A stretch of DNA of 64,000 bases from Excoecaria cochinchinensis (GCA_947683425.1 CANTUQ010000037.1:7828501-7892500), one strand, 5' to 3'; counted from the stretch's first letter, positions 43,304 to 55,779 are shown. Translations and numbers: made by a program. The notes: generated by a model not told the origin, from the sequence alone.

Positions 43304-43830
43304 TCTGACTGAGTTCCAATCATTAATGATCAAATTTGATACATATTAGAAAAAGTCTAATCATTCAATGCGAAAACATCTAAGAGAGATGGAAAAAGGA
43401 TAAGTGAGCTTAGTGAGGTTGGCCATAAGTTGACCGATGAGCAGCAGGTCCAAGTTATTGTCCGTTCCTTAACCAAGAGTTAGAAGCATATGAAGATGCA
43501 ACTAACTCATATAGACAATATAAAGACATTGGAGGATGTTGCTTGTCAATTTGGAGATTGAAGGGGACCATCTGGCAACGATAAAAGTCAATGCCGAAGT
43601 GCATATTGTACAATCTTGTTCTGATAGAATGAGTTCTAATCAGAACAACAAAAATAGCTTCAAAAGTAGGGATAAGGAAAAGAATCTAGAGCCTAAAAAG
43701 CGAAAGGTAAAATAGAATCGCAATAGGTCCAAAGGCAAAAAGAATGTAAATGTTTCAAGAGTGAGATGTTTCAATTGCCAACATAAAGGACATTATGCAA
43801 GAGATTGCACTGTGTCCAAATAGATACACT
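43304..43830 (+). pseudogene. gag: Copia gag, right part with zinc knuckle
   Basis: Continues gag after the Tat-2 insertion with HSMRKHLREMEKRISELSEV, broken by stops and shifts, then a Lys-rich stretch and a complete CCHC knuckle at about 43770-43815 (CFNCQHKGHYARDC). The frame ends at TAG soon after. Gag would bind the element RNA. Confidence 0.8.
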
Positions 43831-43859
43831 ATTTTGACTCAAGAGTGAGTGAAATTTAT

Positions 43860-44724
43860 GTATCCAGTTCTGAATTTTATACTTTGTGGGTGATAGATTC
43901 ATGAGTAAAGGAGCAAGCAACAAGGGATCAAGTTGCCTTCGTTAGGAATTCAGTTTCTGTTCTTGTTTTATTGAAACTTGGTTTCAATTTACATTTTAAG
44001 GATAATAGTATACGCTTATGCTTGAATGATGTCTATTATGGTTATGGTTATATGCTGAATGATTTTATTGTTATGGACGTTGACCATAACTATTTGAATA
44101 AAGCTAATTTTTCTTTAATTCTTCCTTTCCACATAGTTATGAGAATAATGTGAAATTATGTCATGTTAAATTAAACCAAATCAGGCAAAACCAAATGAGT
44201 TGGTTAGCCAAAGTAGGTTTAATAGGTGAGTCAAATAAGGTTGAATTGCCCACTCACAAGCATTGCCTAAAAGAAAAACTAGTTGGAAAATCGTTCAGAA
44301 AAGGAACTAGAACCAAATTTCTACTGCAGCTAGTTCATTCTGATGTGTGTGGTCCAATGAATGTAAGGGCAAGGCATGGGGCCTACTACTTCATCATATT
44401 TAGAGAAGACTATACTAAGTATAGTCATGTTTATTTGATTGCTAACAAGTCAGAAGAATTGATTTGCTTCAAGACTCACATGAACTTAGTTGAGAATCAA
44501 TTAGACAAAAAGATTAAAGCTTTAAGAAGTGGCTGAGGTAAAAAATATCTTTTAAATGAATTTAAAGCTTCATGTGATGAAAAAATAATTAATCATCAGT
44601 TGTCAATTCCCAGAAGTCCACAACAAAACGGTGTTGTGAAAAGGAGAAATAGGAATCTCCTTAATATGGTTAGAGCTATGATGGCAGAGGAAAATTTGCA
44701 AATCTCCTATCGAAGAGATGCTGT
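43860..44724 (+). pseudogene. Copia integrase, left part
   Basis: After a decayed protease and pre-integrase stretch (43860-44150), 44150-44536 holds the pre-integrase domain and the integrase core start (QLVHSDVCGPMNVRARHGAY). A TGA follows, then 44600-44724 holds SIPRSPQQNGVVKRRNRNLL. The position usually taken by the catalytic Glu in this motif is Lys (VVKRR), so the copy is inactive even without its stops. It is cut at the GCTGT target site by Tat-3 and resumes at 55121. Confidence 0.8.
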
Positions 44725-45889
44725 TGTAGACACCGGCTCCCGAGGCGGTACAAGATCAGAATTACCCGATGATGAAAGTGATACTTGCCACAAGTAAAGG
44801 TGTTGAAAATGATGTTCTCCTTGTCCAAAAATCCATTTGCTCGTCCAAAATTTGTAGTGCGAAAATTGGCATTTTTGCACTCATTTTTTATTATTTTTAT
44901 TTATTTTATTTTATTTTCTTTTTCTTTTTGTTTTATTTTTTAAATTTCCTTTCACGAGCCGCGCCCGCAGCAGGGGCTGCCCGCGTGCTGGCGAGCACCC
45001 CTGGGGGCGCGTCTCTCACGAGACCACGCGCCCCCTGGGGGCAATCCTCGCGCGAGCGCGCTCGCCCCTTGGGCACGCGTCACGCCCCTCCGCACGTGGC
45101 CTTCTTGACCTTTTCTCTGCGCGGTCGTTTTCCTGCATTTTCTGGTCATTTTTCAGTCTATTTTTGCCGATGTCTTTCACGTTTTTGTGTAATTTTTTAT
45201 TAACTAAAATGAAAGCACTCCTGGTCTCTTTCCATTTTTGGGCAAGACAGAAAATCAAAAGGGAGCTGGCCTTTCAATTTGAGGGCATCGGCAATTTTAT
45301 TCAAAAAGGAGAGGAATTGGTTTCCTCTGGAAAAAAAAAAAGAAAACAAGGTTTTTGCTAGGATTTTTAAAGTTCTGATTTTTGTTCTTCTTCTTAATTT
45401 TTCTTCAAAAGATTTTCAGTCGGGTGAATCCATTTCAAACAAAGAAAAATCTATTTTCTTTGTTTCGCAATATCCCCGCCAATATTATCTCAAAACTTCC
45501 CCTATTTAAACTTAGGTTTTTTCCTTGAATATTTTATGTTCTATCATCGAGACTCGACAAGGTGACGGATCAAAACACCGTTTTCTATTGTCTAATACAT
45601 TATTTATGGTTATTAATATTTGTGCCTTTTGTTATTAATATCATGTCTATTGTCTAATATTTTCCTCATGTTTTGCCACTGTTAACATTTTCATTTAGCC
45701 ATTTATTTGATTTTTTGTGAGTTCTAGTTTAACCTTTGGGATTTTAACTTACTTTCTTTCATTTGTTGCCAACATGCCCTTTCTTACCATCATTTTCATC
45801 ATTATTATTGGTATTATTATTATTATTATTATTGTTAGTGATGTGCTCCTGTTGCTACCTCATGTTCATTTGTTATTGTTATATATTAC

Positions 45890-45955
<66 letters not shown>

Positions 45956-46004
45956 CACTACATGTGTGCTTGCTGTCAATTTGGCTATCATGTTGTTTTC
46001 TTAG

Positions 46005-46094
<90 letters not shown>

Positions 46095-47208
46095 TTATTA
46101 TTGTGCCCAATTATTATTTTGTCTTTACTTGATTAATTTTTAAAATCATTACTAATATTTTTAATATTATTTTTTCTGTTTGAGATTTAATTTGAGTTGT
46201 ATTGTGTGAGCATTCCCGTGACCTCCCAGATGGGTCACCACGCGTAGAGGACACGCCGACTTGGTGAGACCTTCCTTATTTCCCTCCTTTTTGTTGTACT
46301 TATTTGCAAATAAATATTTCATTTATGCACGCGTGAGATAAAAAGTCACAAAAATATTTCTATAATTGAATTGAAATTTTTACTAATAAAATTGGGACCA
46401 ATGTCCCTCGTTTTAGCTAAGAAACGAAAAACATCACAAATAAAACGAATAGTTAAGTTTTCCAAAAATGGGATCACTCATCCCGGTGTTCACCCAACAA
46501 ATCAAAACAACTCTTCGAACCCTCTTTAAATAAACGCAAAGGAACCAATGTTCCTAAACCAAACAAATATCCCGATTTATGTATGTTTTTCTTATGGTTG
46601 ATTTTGTTGATTGATTAAATTTATGTATTTTCTTTTGGGCCCTTGTAATTAATTTTGGGGCAATATTATTTATTTAGGGATTATATTCCGTCCCATTCTC
46701 CCTTTTTTATCTTCTTCTATTTGGGGATTGTATTCCGCCCCTATCTTCCATGTAATTGTATGCTTGCGTGTTTATTTGTTTTCCTTTATCACTTTATTTA
46801 CAGCTTTTCTTTATAGCTTTCCTTTACTGCTTTTTGAATGCTTGCGATGTGCCTTTATTTAAATGCATAAATCGTGTGAGATAAGAGGTATAATTTTAGG
46901 AAGTTAAAAACTCACTTATAATTAATTAAAGCATAAATAAGAGTGAAGTTCCGAACACCAATCGTTGGTCTAGACCAATAAGAGGTTAGAGACCTTTTTC
47001 AATTTCTTGTAAATTGGGTGGCGACTCCAAAATACCTCAAAGGTGCCTAAAAGCGTCGTGAGGCTAGATGATCCTTCCCAATGTTCTATTGGGAAGGAGG
47101 CATCCAAGATGTCTCATGGCACCCAAGATCAAAAAAGACGCGAACCAATCCCTCGAATCTTAAAAGCGGGTTCAACGAGGGCCTTTGCTAGGTTCGGCGC
47201 GCGTCACA
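44725..47208 (+). repeat. 5' LTR of Tat-3
   Basis: Begins TGTAGACACCGGCTCCCG and ends GCGCGCGTCACA. GC-rich imperfect palindromes (44950-45110) lie about 400 bp upstream of a likely TATA-like TATTTAAAC (45504-45512). Long ATT arrays follow at 45889-45955 and 46005-46095. The last 200 bp are homologous to U5 of Tat-1 and include the primer-site mimic at 47019-47029. Confidence 0.88.
45889..46095. repeat. ATT microsatellites in the Tat-3 5' LTR
   Basis: Two arrays of about 22 and 30 ATT units are parted by a 48-bp unique segment (about 45957-46004). A short array also lies at 45800-45830. The other LTR has arrays at 53787-53872 and 53935-54030 and lacks the 48-bp segment. Ile or Leu runs in translated frames here are artefacts. 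Confidence 0.95.
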
Positions 47209-47228
47209 GTGGCGACTCCGCTGGGGAC
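47209..47228 (+). promoter_or_regulatory. Primer-binding site of Tat-3
   Basis: GTGGCGACTCCGCTGGGGAC follows the LTR end directly. It is the Ogre/Tat-type site and differs by one base from that of Tat-1. Confidence 0.85.
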
Positions 47229-48177
47229 TTATTTGAGACTTCGCTCTGAAAGTGTTTTGGTTAAAATGTATAATTGAGTTTTTAAAACTTAAAATTCTAT
47301 CTCTTTTCGAAGATTGCATTGCATCATTTTAGGGCCTTGGAACTATGTTAGTTGGTCCCCTATCTTACCCCGGTGCATTCCCGAAGCATGACTCTACTTT
47401 TACTCATTGTAGGGGAGTGTTAAGGATAATCACCAACCCAAACCTTGTACCATTAATGGTATATCAAATGGAGACCCGATCGGTCATCACGCTCGTGATG
47501 AGCTAGACTCATTGGCAGAGACCATGCTTGGATAGCCCTAAAGTATCACCACCTTTGACTAAAGCTCATATAATGGCAAATAGAAACTTCTATTAGGTGA
47601 AATGCTCCTTGATACGGTGTTTGTGATGTGGGCTATTGCGTATTAAACAAAATCAAGCAAATTAAGTGGTCTTTTATTAAAGGCTTTCATGCCCCGATAG
47701 GTTCACCTTAATTTAATTGAAATGTCCAAATACGTAATGGCCAAAACTCATATGCATGTGTTTTGAATTAAGAGTGTTATGCTGCCGGTTTTTCACCGTG
47801 CACCATACGCACCCATTGGGTTCCCCATTGACCCATGGGTTAAGCCCACCTAGGAAAGAGACCGCACGACCTCGTGCGTGGGAGTGATAAGGTTGGAAAG
47901 ATTTATCTGCTTGCATGTGGTTGTAGATACTGCACAACATGCTCGTGCATCGCATGTCATTCATGCATGTCAATAAAATAAATATGTGTGTATATAAATA
48001 ATAATATATTTTCTCTCATGCTATGCATGTATATATCTTTTCATCTGCATATTATTTTTTTTCACGTGAACATATCATCCTACGTGTAGTTTCTTCCATG
48101 CATCCCATCGTATTGTGGTAATCCATTGATCTCGCACTCATGGAAGACCATTTGCATGGCACGATCATGCATTATAC
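47229..48177 (+). other. 5' leader of Tat-3
   Basis: Non-coding. Its 47330-47560 part is homologous to the Tat-1 leader (17320-17510 in the opposite orientation). Confidence 0.7.
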
Positions 48178-49041
48178 ATGTCACCCATGCATCATTCTAA
48201 TAATCTGGATCTTTCAACCACCATAGATTCATCCAAGTGGACTAGAGGTTCTGACGATCGACTAGTGAGGACAGACTCACCCTTTGGATTGCTAGAATTA
48301 GTGCCTGTTTGGGATTCTGAGTCACTTTCGATAACTAGTGAATCATCTTCGATGGTAGAACTACTACGGGAGACTGGTGCTTTGACGGAACAAGACCTAG
48401 ATAAAAGGTTCGAGGAGCTTGAAAAAAGGTTATCGTCCATGATTAAGGAACGAATATATGCCATGGCGCTAGTTCTTCAAGCTCAACTTATGGCGATTAC
48501 CCTTAACTGAGTTGAATCGGCCACTGTCTAGAAAGCCTCTACAGCGACGATCGCAACATCTCCTTTTACTTCTAAGCCTAGAGACAAGGTTTCACTTGTT
48601 TCACCGATCGAGCAACGAGGAGATATGGGATCTACTCTAGAATGTGATATTGTGCCTAAAGTGGGTGGAGATCCAGTGAGGATGCATGCTCTGAAAAATG
48701 AAAGCCCATGTATCTGCAATAACAGTAAGGGCAATGTTAAGAGGACAGGGAAAGTACCAATGGCTAAGATAGCTCAAAGTCACTATTCTGATCTAAGCAG
48801 ACCTTTGTCATGGGTTTTTGAGAAGCTAATGAAGGGGGGAATGTTGCAGCCATTGCCAGTTAGACCCACCGAAAATCTAGGACATCCCGATCACAAGGCG
48901 GATCAGTATTATGCTTTCCACCAGCACACCGGGCATACCACAGATGATTGTAAAACCTTGAGGCATCGTATTCAAGACCTCATTTATAGCAAGCAGATCC
49001 CTGACCTAAAAGAGTGGAAGAAAGAGAGGAAGACAAATTAA
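48178..49041 (+). pseudogene. gag: Tat-3 gag remnants
   Basis: The 48178-48510 frame has a Ser-rich N-terminus and a helical end (DLDKRFEELEKRLSSM) similar in place to the Tat-1 gag N-terminus. The 48625-49041 frame gives the gag C-terminus: LSWVFEKLMKGGMLQPLPVR, then YYAFHQHTGHTTDDCKTLRH, close to Tat-1. The central gag domain is deleted. The knuckle region is uninterrupted here. Confidence 0.8.
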
Positions 49042-49129
49042 GTACCTAAGTGGGGAAGGAAGATGGTTCCCGCGGATAGTGATAAACCATTGGCCGAAAC
49101 AGCCGTGCTCATGGAAACTGGAAGAAGAT

Positions 49130-49620
49130 AGCTATTCAGATGTTCTTTTTATCCCAGAACTATTTGATGATGACATTTTTAATTCTGGTTTTTGTTAAAT
49201 GAAATAAATGATTTCACTTATTTGTGTGATGTTTCTTGTGATTTCATTATGCATGATCATCACACATTCATATTTAATAATGATTCAAATGATACCATTC
49301 CATATAATCTTGGAACTTTGGGAACCCAAAGAAAATCTTGATAGCATCTGTTATGACTCCTGAAGAGAGATTAAAAAGAGAGAAAATAAAAAAATAAAAT
49401 AAAAAGTCTTTGCCTGGACCTATGAAGACATGCCAAGAGATGATTATGAAACCGCCGAACATGCTATGCCAGTGTATCTCGATCATGGACCAGCCAATCA
49501 GAAGCTCAGAAGATTCAAGCCAAGAGGGACAGAAAAGGTTACAAGGGGGAATCCACAAGCAGAACCAGGGCTAAATTTTTTACTGGAGCATAATGCCCAA
49601 CTAGGTAGATCAACGACATC
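49130..49620 (+). pseudogene. Tat-3 linker and start of reverse transcriptase, decayed
   Basis: 49130-49430 keeps words of the Tat-1 linker (ELFDDDIFN-like, DVSCDFIMHDHHTFIF). 49430-49560 gives YETAEHAMPVYLDHGPANQK, the entry to reverse transcriptase. Protease and the catalytic part of reverse transcriptase are missing. A run of A and AAAG repeats follows at 49690-49750. Confidence 0.65.
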
Positions 49621-49799
49621 CCCAATGGTTAAGAAGAGAAGTGCGCGTATGTGTAAACTATTAGGATTCGGACGAAGCTTGTTGGGGAGAAAAAAATGTA
49701 CGAAAAAAAAACAAAACAAAAAAAACAAAAAAAAAGAGAGAGAAAAAAATAGGGAATTGATTATCAATGTAGGGCAAGGGAAAGTTCTCTAGGAGAAAG

Positions 49800-50229
49800 C
49801 TTTGTTCAAATCCCGTTGATCTACACATACCTGCATTTTGTTGTTCTTCTTAGATACTGAAAAGGACCTAAAGACTGATTCGCAAGCTAGCCACCCAGTT
49901 CATCAGTATAGAGGGTGTGCAGTACAAGAGACATACCTATGTTTTGCCATTCTTCTTGGATACTGAAAAAGACCTGAAGACTAATCCACAAGCTATCTGT
50001 GTAGAGGGTGTGCAGTACAAGAGGTAAGCCGATGACATGCATTCGAGATGCCAGATGAGAAGAAGGCCAAGAAGGTTGTGAGGAAACCCATGCTGGGGTC
50101 TGCAGTTGGAACCCCTACAAGTGTCACGTTTTATTCCTTGATCCATAGGGCAAAAGTACTACTTTCCGTTAAAGCACGTCAAGTCTTTAAGGGGCAGTCA
50201 TGGAAGCAACGGCTACAGCAGCTACAACA
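49800..50229 (+). pseudogene. Tat-3 scrambled pol remnants
   Basis: Two imperfect copies of a stretch with ACATACCT, TTTTG and TTCTTCTTGGATACTGAAAA ... AAGACT lie at 49825-49925 and 49930-50030, each followed by GAGGGTGTGCAGTACAAGAG, which resembles the FISLEGVLYKR segment before integrase. No continuous frame is left. Confidence 0.5.
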
Positions 50230-50523
50230 GGTTAAACAGAGATAAGTTTTGGGATTACTATCGCAATCAGATCTATCAGAAAACACCTTATTCAATCGTT
50301 TGGGGAGAAAGTCAGAAAGCACCTACTGAAAGAGTGAGATTTGGTCTTCAAGCCAATAGGTCCTAGTGTTCCCGACGGACAAGGTAAATTCAGGTCAATG
50401 TATAAAGACCCATTTGTTCTTGAAAAGTTGTTACCCAAGGGAGCAGCATTCCGATAGACAGCAAGGGAAGCAAGTTCAAAGAACAAGTCAGCATCAACAG
50501 ACCCAAGGAGGTCCATGGCTAAA
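50230..50523 (+). pseudogene. Tat-3 integrase C-terminal remnant
   Basis: The DNA from YYRNQIYQK to NRPKEVHG parallels residues about 648-736 of the Tat-1 pol frame (YYHNQVYQK to VDRLKRFHG), with frame shifts. The integrase catalytic core is absent. Confidence 0.7.
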
Positions 50524-51809
50524 GACTAAAAATCAAAAGAAGAGAATAAATGCCCCGCGGGTTGAAAATCGAAAAAAGGCGGCCTTGATAAAATTGGGTG
50601 TCTCGTCAGGATAAAAACAGAAAAAAAAGGCGTCCTGGTCAAAAATTACAGGCTTGAGAGAAAATATCCAATCAAGAAAACCCGAGAGGGCTGATTGGAA
50701 ACAGAAGTCTGATACTTACAAGATCCACTCCGAGATTAGATGTGATTTTGCATTCTGAATCCACGTTAAATAGTGATCATGTGTTATAAAATCATACTCA
50801 AATGTACACAATTTTGTGAAAAAATATAAAACAAAAGCAGTTTAACTCATCATTTCCTAGTTCTTTTATAAAAAGAGAAACATCATTCATTACTGAATGT
50901 GTGAAATCTAAATGGCTATACTCTACTTCTGCTCTCACCGACCAGATGCCTAACCCGATGGGTCCTATTATCTCTCGTGGGGTTAAGTACCTTTCTCTTA
51001 CATGCACTTACAGAGGCGAGGGTGTAGTCTCCTACCAAAGTTGTTCATTTTGCACGATCAAAGTTGTCTACTCCTAGTATAAGGTCAGCAAATTGTTACT
51101 ACCTACCCTCCGCTATTCTCGCTGCTCAAACGCTTCAGTCGACTCATCCAGCTATCAACTGTGAGGCCAATTCTACAGCACCCTCATGATAGGAATCAAA
51201 CTCATACAACCATAATCTGAGACATAAGTACATGCCAATCATACTTGAAAGATCTTTGGTAACAATTTCAGCCATAATAAAAAGGCCGTTAGAGATGAAA
51301 ACCGTAATTGGCGCTCTAAACAAAAGTTAGGCCAAAGGGCAGGTAAAAAACCTGGGAATAGGCAGTCTGTCCTACCAAAAAATAAAATGAATAAAAGTCG
51401 CTGGTTTGGGTTGGGTCCATTTAAGGCAAAAAATAAAGCACAAGGTTATGTGAAAATTCAAAAAGGACGCATTTCAAGCTAAGAAAAGCTAGTGTGAAAA
51501 TCCACAAGGGACACACTACCTTCAAAAAATGACTACAGGTTTCAGATGAGAACCTCATAATCCCCAAAGGCATGAAATTCAAAAGTAATTCCAAGGGGCA
51601 CTGATCCTGCTGCAAATTACGACCAAACCGGTTGTCGTCTCCAAATCCACTCAGATGAATTCTTGTCCTGCATTCCTGCATACATATGCATCTCACGTGC
51701 ATGCTCACTATTTTTCCTGCATATTTGGCTTTCTAAGTCTTGCAGAAAGAGAGAATCGATAAAAGGCGGGCGACGAAGTCGATCAAAACACCAATTCAAT
51801 CCAGCCAAC
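50524..51809 (+). other. 3' spacer of Tat-3
   Basis: No gene. It keeps the GAAAACCGAAAAAGGC-type motifs (50560-50700) found in Tat-1 at 10215-10355. A pair GTGTGAAAATCCACAAGGGAC and TATGTGAAAATTCAAAAAGGAC (51450-51520) corresponds to 9340-9430 of Tat-1, within its antisense ORF. The coding parts of the antisense ORF itself are gone. Confidence 0.65.
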
Positions 51810-52540
51810 CATCAAAAGACCTCTTAGGGGGCAGCTAATCGAAGACCTCTTAGGGGAAGATCAACCGAAGACTTCTCAGAGAGCAGCCAACTAACCAAAG
51901 ACCTCTCAAGGGGCGATCAACCGAAGACCTCTCAGGGGGCAGCCAACCATCAGAAGACCTCTCAGGGGGCGGCGAACCGAAGACCTCTCAGGGGGCGATC
52001 AACCAAAGACATCTCAGGGAGCAGCCAACTAACTGAAGACCTCTCAAGGGGCGATCAATCGAAGACCTCTCAAGGGGCAGCCAACCATCAGAAGACCTCT
52101 CAAGGGGCGGCGAACCGAAGACATCTCAGGGGGCGATCAACTGAAGACTTCTCAGGGAGTAGCCAACTAACCGAAGACCTCTCAGGGGGCAGCCAACCAT
52201 CAGAAGACCTCTCAGGGGGTAGCCAACGAACCGAAGACCTCCCAGGGGGCGATCAACCGAAGACTTCTCAGGGAGGAGCTAACTAACCGAAGACCTCTCA
52301 GGGGCAGCGAGCCGAAGCCCTCTCAGGGGGCGATCAACCGAAGACCTCTCAGGGGGTAGCCAGCCAGCCAAAGAGCTCTCAGGGGAGTAGCCAGTCAAAG
52401 ACCTCTCAGGAGGTACCAGCCAGTCAAAGACCTCTCAGGGTGGACCAACTAGTCAAAGACCTCTCAGGGGGCACCAGCCAACCATCCGAGAACCTCTCAG
52501 GGGGCAGCCGATCAACCGAAGACCTCTCAGGGGGCACCAT
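51810..52540. repeat. Tandem repeat array before the 3' LTR of Tat-3
   Basis: Roughly two dozen copies of a 25-33 bp unit like GAAGACCTCTCAGGGGGC followed by a variable tail (AGCCAACCATCA, GATCAACC, GGCGAACC). The variable tails alternate in a partly regular higher-order pattern. It corresponds in position to the arrays at 7095 and 40500. Confidence 0.95.
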
Positions 52541-52654
52541 CTTAGAAAAGATAACACACCAACAATCTCTTCCAGTCCAGAAAAGCAACCGACTCAGGTA
52601 CGTGTCTCTTTTCTTCTTTTCTGAATTTTGGCTCACTTAGGCACCTAAGTTCTA

Positions 52655-52677
52655 AGTTTCCCAAAATTGGTGACAAC
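52655..52677 (+). other. Degenerate polypurine tract of Tat-3
   Basis: CCCAAAATTGGTGACAAC before the LTR start. The G-run of Tat-1 and Tat-2 (TTGGGGGCAA) is reduced to TTGGTGACAA here. Confidence 0.6.
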
Positions 52678-53782
52678 TGTAGACACCGGGTCCCGAGACG
52701 GTCCAAGATCAGAATTACCCGATGATGAAAGTGATACTTGCCACAAGTAAAGGTGTCAAAAATGATGTTTCCTTATCGAAAAATCCATTTGCTCGTCCAA
52801 AATTTACAGTGCGAAAATTGTCATTTTTGTTCTCATTTTTTATTATTTTTATTTCTTTTCTTTTCTTTTTATTTTATTTTTTTATATTTTTTAAATTTCC
52901 TTTCGCGTCCCACGCGTAGGTAGCATGCGCAGTAGGGGCTGCGCGAGCGCACCCGTGGAGGCTGCTCGCGCAGCAGGGGCTGGACGCGCGCCCCTTGGGG
53001 GCACGCATCATGCCCCTCCGCACGCGGCCTTCTTGGCCTTTTCTCTGCGCGGTCATTTTCCTATGTTTTCTAGTCATTTTTTAGTCCTTTTTATCGGTGT
53101 CTTTCACGTTTTTGTGTAATTTTCGATTAACTAAAACGAAAGCACTCCTGGTCTCTTTCCATTTTTGGGAAGATAGAAAATCAAAAGGGAGTTGGCCTTT
53201 CATTTTGAGGGCATCTGCAATTTTATTCAAAAAGGAGAGGAACTGGTTTCCTCTGGAAAAAAAAAAAAAAGAAAACAAGGTTTTTGCTAGGATTTTTAAA
53301 GTTCTGATTTTTGTTCTTCTTCTTAATTTTTCTTCAAAAGATTTTCAGTTGAGTGAATCCATTTCAAACAAAGAAAAATCTATTTTCTTTATTTCGCAAT
53401 ATTCCCGCCAATATTATCTAAAAACTTCCCCTGTTTAAACTTAGTTTTTTTCCTTAAATATTTTCTGTTCTTATCATCAAGACTCGACAAGGTGACGGAT
53501 CAAAACACCGTTTTCTCATATCTATAATCTCCGAGGGTAAACACTTGGAACCATTTTCCTTTATTTATTTTCTCCTGTACATTATTTATGGTTATTAATA
53601 TTTTTGCCTTTTGTTATTAATATCATGTCTATTGTCTAATATTTTCCTCATGTTTTGCCACTGTTAACATTTTCATTTAGCTATTTATTTGATTTTTTGT
53701 GAGTTCTAGTTTAACCTTTAGGATTTTAACTTACTTTCTTTCATTTGTTGCCAACATGCCCTTTCTTACCATCATTATCATC

Positions 53783-53872
<90 letters not shown>

Positions 53873-53934
53873 ATTATTGTTAGTGATGTGCTCCTGTTGC
53901 TACCTCATGTTCATTTGTCATTGTTATATATTAC

Positions 53935-54033
<99 letters not shown>

Positions 54034-55115
54034 TTATTATTTTTCCCAAATATTATTTTGTCTTTACTTGATTAATTTTTAAAATTATTACAAATATTTT
54101 TAATATTATTTTTTGTCTGAGATTTAATTTGAGTTGCATTGTGTGAGCATTCTCGTGACCTCCCGGATGGGTCACCACGCATAAAGGGCACGTCGGTTTT
54201 GTGAGACCTTCCTTATTTTCCTCCTTTTTGTTGTGCTTGTTTGCAAATAAATATTTCATTTATGCACGCGTGAGATAAAAAGTCACAAAAATATTTCTAT
54301 AATTGAATTGAAATTTTTACTAATAAAATTGGGACCAATGTCCCTCGTTTTAGCCAAGAAACGAAAAATATCACAAATGAAATGAAAAGTTAAGTTTTCC
54401 AAAAATGGGATCACTCATCCCGGTGTTCACCTAATAAATCAAAACAACTCTTCGAACCCTCTTTAAATAAACGCGAAGGAACCAATGTTCCTAAACCAAA
54501 CAAATGTCCTGATTTATGTATGTTTTTTCTTATGGTTGATTTTGTTGATTGATTAAATTTATGTATTTCCTATTATTTATTTAGGGATTGTATTCCGTCC
54601 CATTCTCCCTTTTTTATCTTCTTCTATTTGGAGGTTGTATTCCGCCCCTATCTTCCATGTAATTGTCTGCTTGCGTGTTTATTTGTTTTCCTTTATCACT
54701 TTATTTACAGCTTTTCTTTATAGCTTTCTTTTACTGCTTTTTAAATGCTTGCGATGTGCCTTTATTTAAATGCATAAATCGTGTGAGATAAGAGGTATAA
54801 TTTTAGAAAGTTAAAAACTCACTTATAATTAACCAAAGCATAAATAAGAGTGAAGTTCCGAACACTAATCTCTGGTCTAGACCAATAAGAGGTTAGAGAC
54901 CTTTTCCAATTTCTTGTAAATTGGGTGGCGACTCCAAAATATCTCAAAGGTGTCTAAAGGCATCGTGAGGCTAGATGATCCTTCCCAATATTCTATTGGG
55001 AATGAGGCATCCAAGATGTCTCATGGCACCCAAGATCAAAAAAGACGTGAACCAATCCCTCGAATCCTAAAAGCGGGTTCAACGAGGGCCTTTGCTAGGT
55101 TTGGCGCGCGTCATA
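52678..55115 (+). repeat. 3' LTR of Tat-3
   Basis: Starts TGTAGACACCGGGTCCCG and ends GCGCGCGTCATA (last CA mutated to TA). It differs from the 5' LTR by base changes, ATT array lengths, a missing 48-bp segment and one replaced stretch near 53515-53575. The primer-site mimic is at 54925-54935. Confidence 0.88.
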
Positions 55116-55120
55116 GCTGT

Positions 55121-55400
55121 ATTGACTGCCATATATATTCTAAACCATGTGCCTTCAAAATCTATCACTTCCACGCCTTATGAGTTGTGGATTGGTCAAC
55201 AACCTGACCTAAGCAATTTACGACCTTGGGGTCATGCTGCTTACATCCATAATACCTCAAGTAAATTTGGACTAAGACATAAAAAGTATATCTATGTGAG
55301 ATATTCTAAAGTATTAAAAAGATACGTATTCATGGGTGAGCAAGAGAATGGCACTATAATAGAATTTGAATCACGAGACATTATATTCTGGTGAAGTGAA
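55121..55400 (+). pseudogene. Copia integrase, right part
   Basis: Resumes the integrase gene after the Tat-3 insertion: AIYILNHVPSKSITSTPYEL, PWGHAAYIHNTSSKF and VFMGEQENGTIIEFESRD are the integrase C-terminal stretches of copia. The frame matches the left part once one TSD is removed. It runs out near 55394. Confidence 0.85.
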
Positions 55401-55779
55401 TCAAGATTTCACTTTCTATGAAACTCAAGAAGTGGAATTATTAAGATCACTCCATCCGAGTGGGAGGGAGTTAGAGGAAGAAGGTCAAGACCTTCATTCT
55501 CCAAATGATTCGGATATTTGAGACCCAGATTTCAGTGGGAGTATTCCTGACTCCAATGGGAGTATGGAATATGGTCCCAATGGGAGCATTCCGAATCACG
55601 ATGAATATACGAGACATGTTTATTAAGATTCAGAATTGCAAAAATCTAAAAGGATAAGTGTTCCACGCCGAAGATTTGAGATCAAAGGCTCTAACGGAGC
55701 CCTTTTAGTTACCCCACAAAAGAAGGAAGAGCCTAAAAATATTCAAGAAGCTCTTTAATGCCCAGCAAAGGAAAAATGA
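55401..55779 (+). other. Copia spacer between integrase and reverse transcriptase
   Basis: A decayed linker with four imperfect copies of a short phrase like AGTGGGAGTATTCC (55500-55600), rich in Ser/Gly/Asn when translated. No domain is seen. Confidence 0.55.

Larger units (their letters stand above)
44725..55115 (+). mobile_element. Reduced Tat-type element (Tat-3)
   Basis: 10391 bp, TSD GCTGT at 44720-44724 and 55116-55120. LTRs of 2484 and 2438 bp flank a 5.5-kb interior. The primer site and the leader match Tat-1. Only scraps of gag, linker, reverse transcriptase and integrase end remain, so it could only have moved with enzymes from a relative such as Tat-1, unless the deletions came later. 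Its 3' region has a long tandem array. Confidence 0.9.

Noticed and set aside
45717..46143. Long Ile-, Leu- or Asn-rich open frames
   Set aside because: They are translations of ATT microsatellites in the Tat-3 LTR. The same holds at 53699-54082.
51810..52540. CRISPR-like array
   Set aside because: Repeats are regular but the tails are themselves repeated variants and not unique spacers. The host is a plant, and the array is in the 3' region of a retrotransposon.
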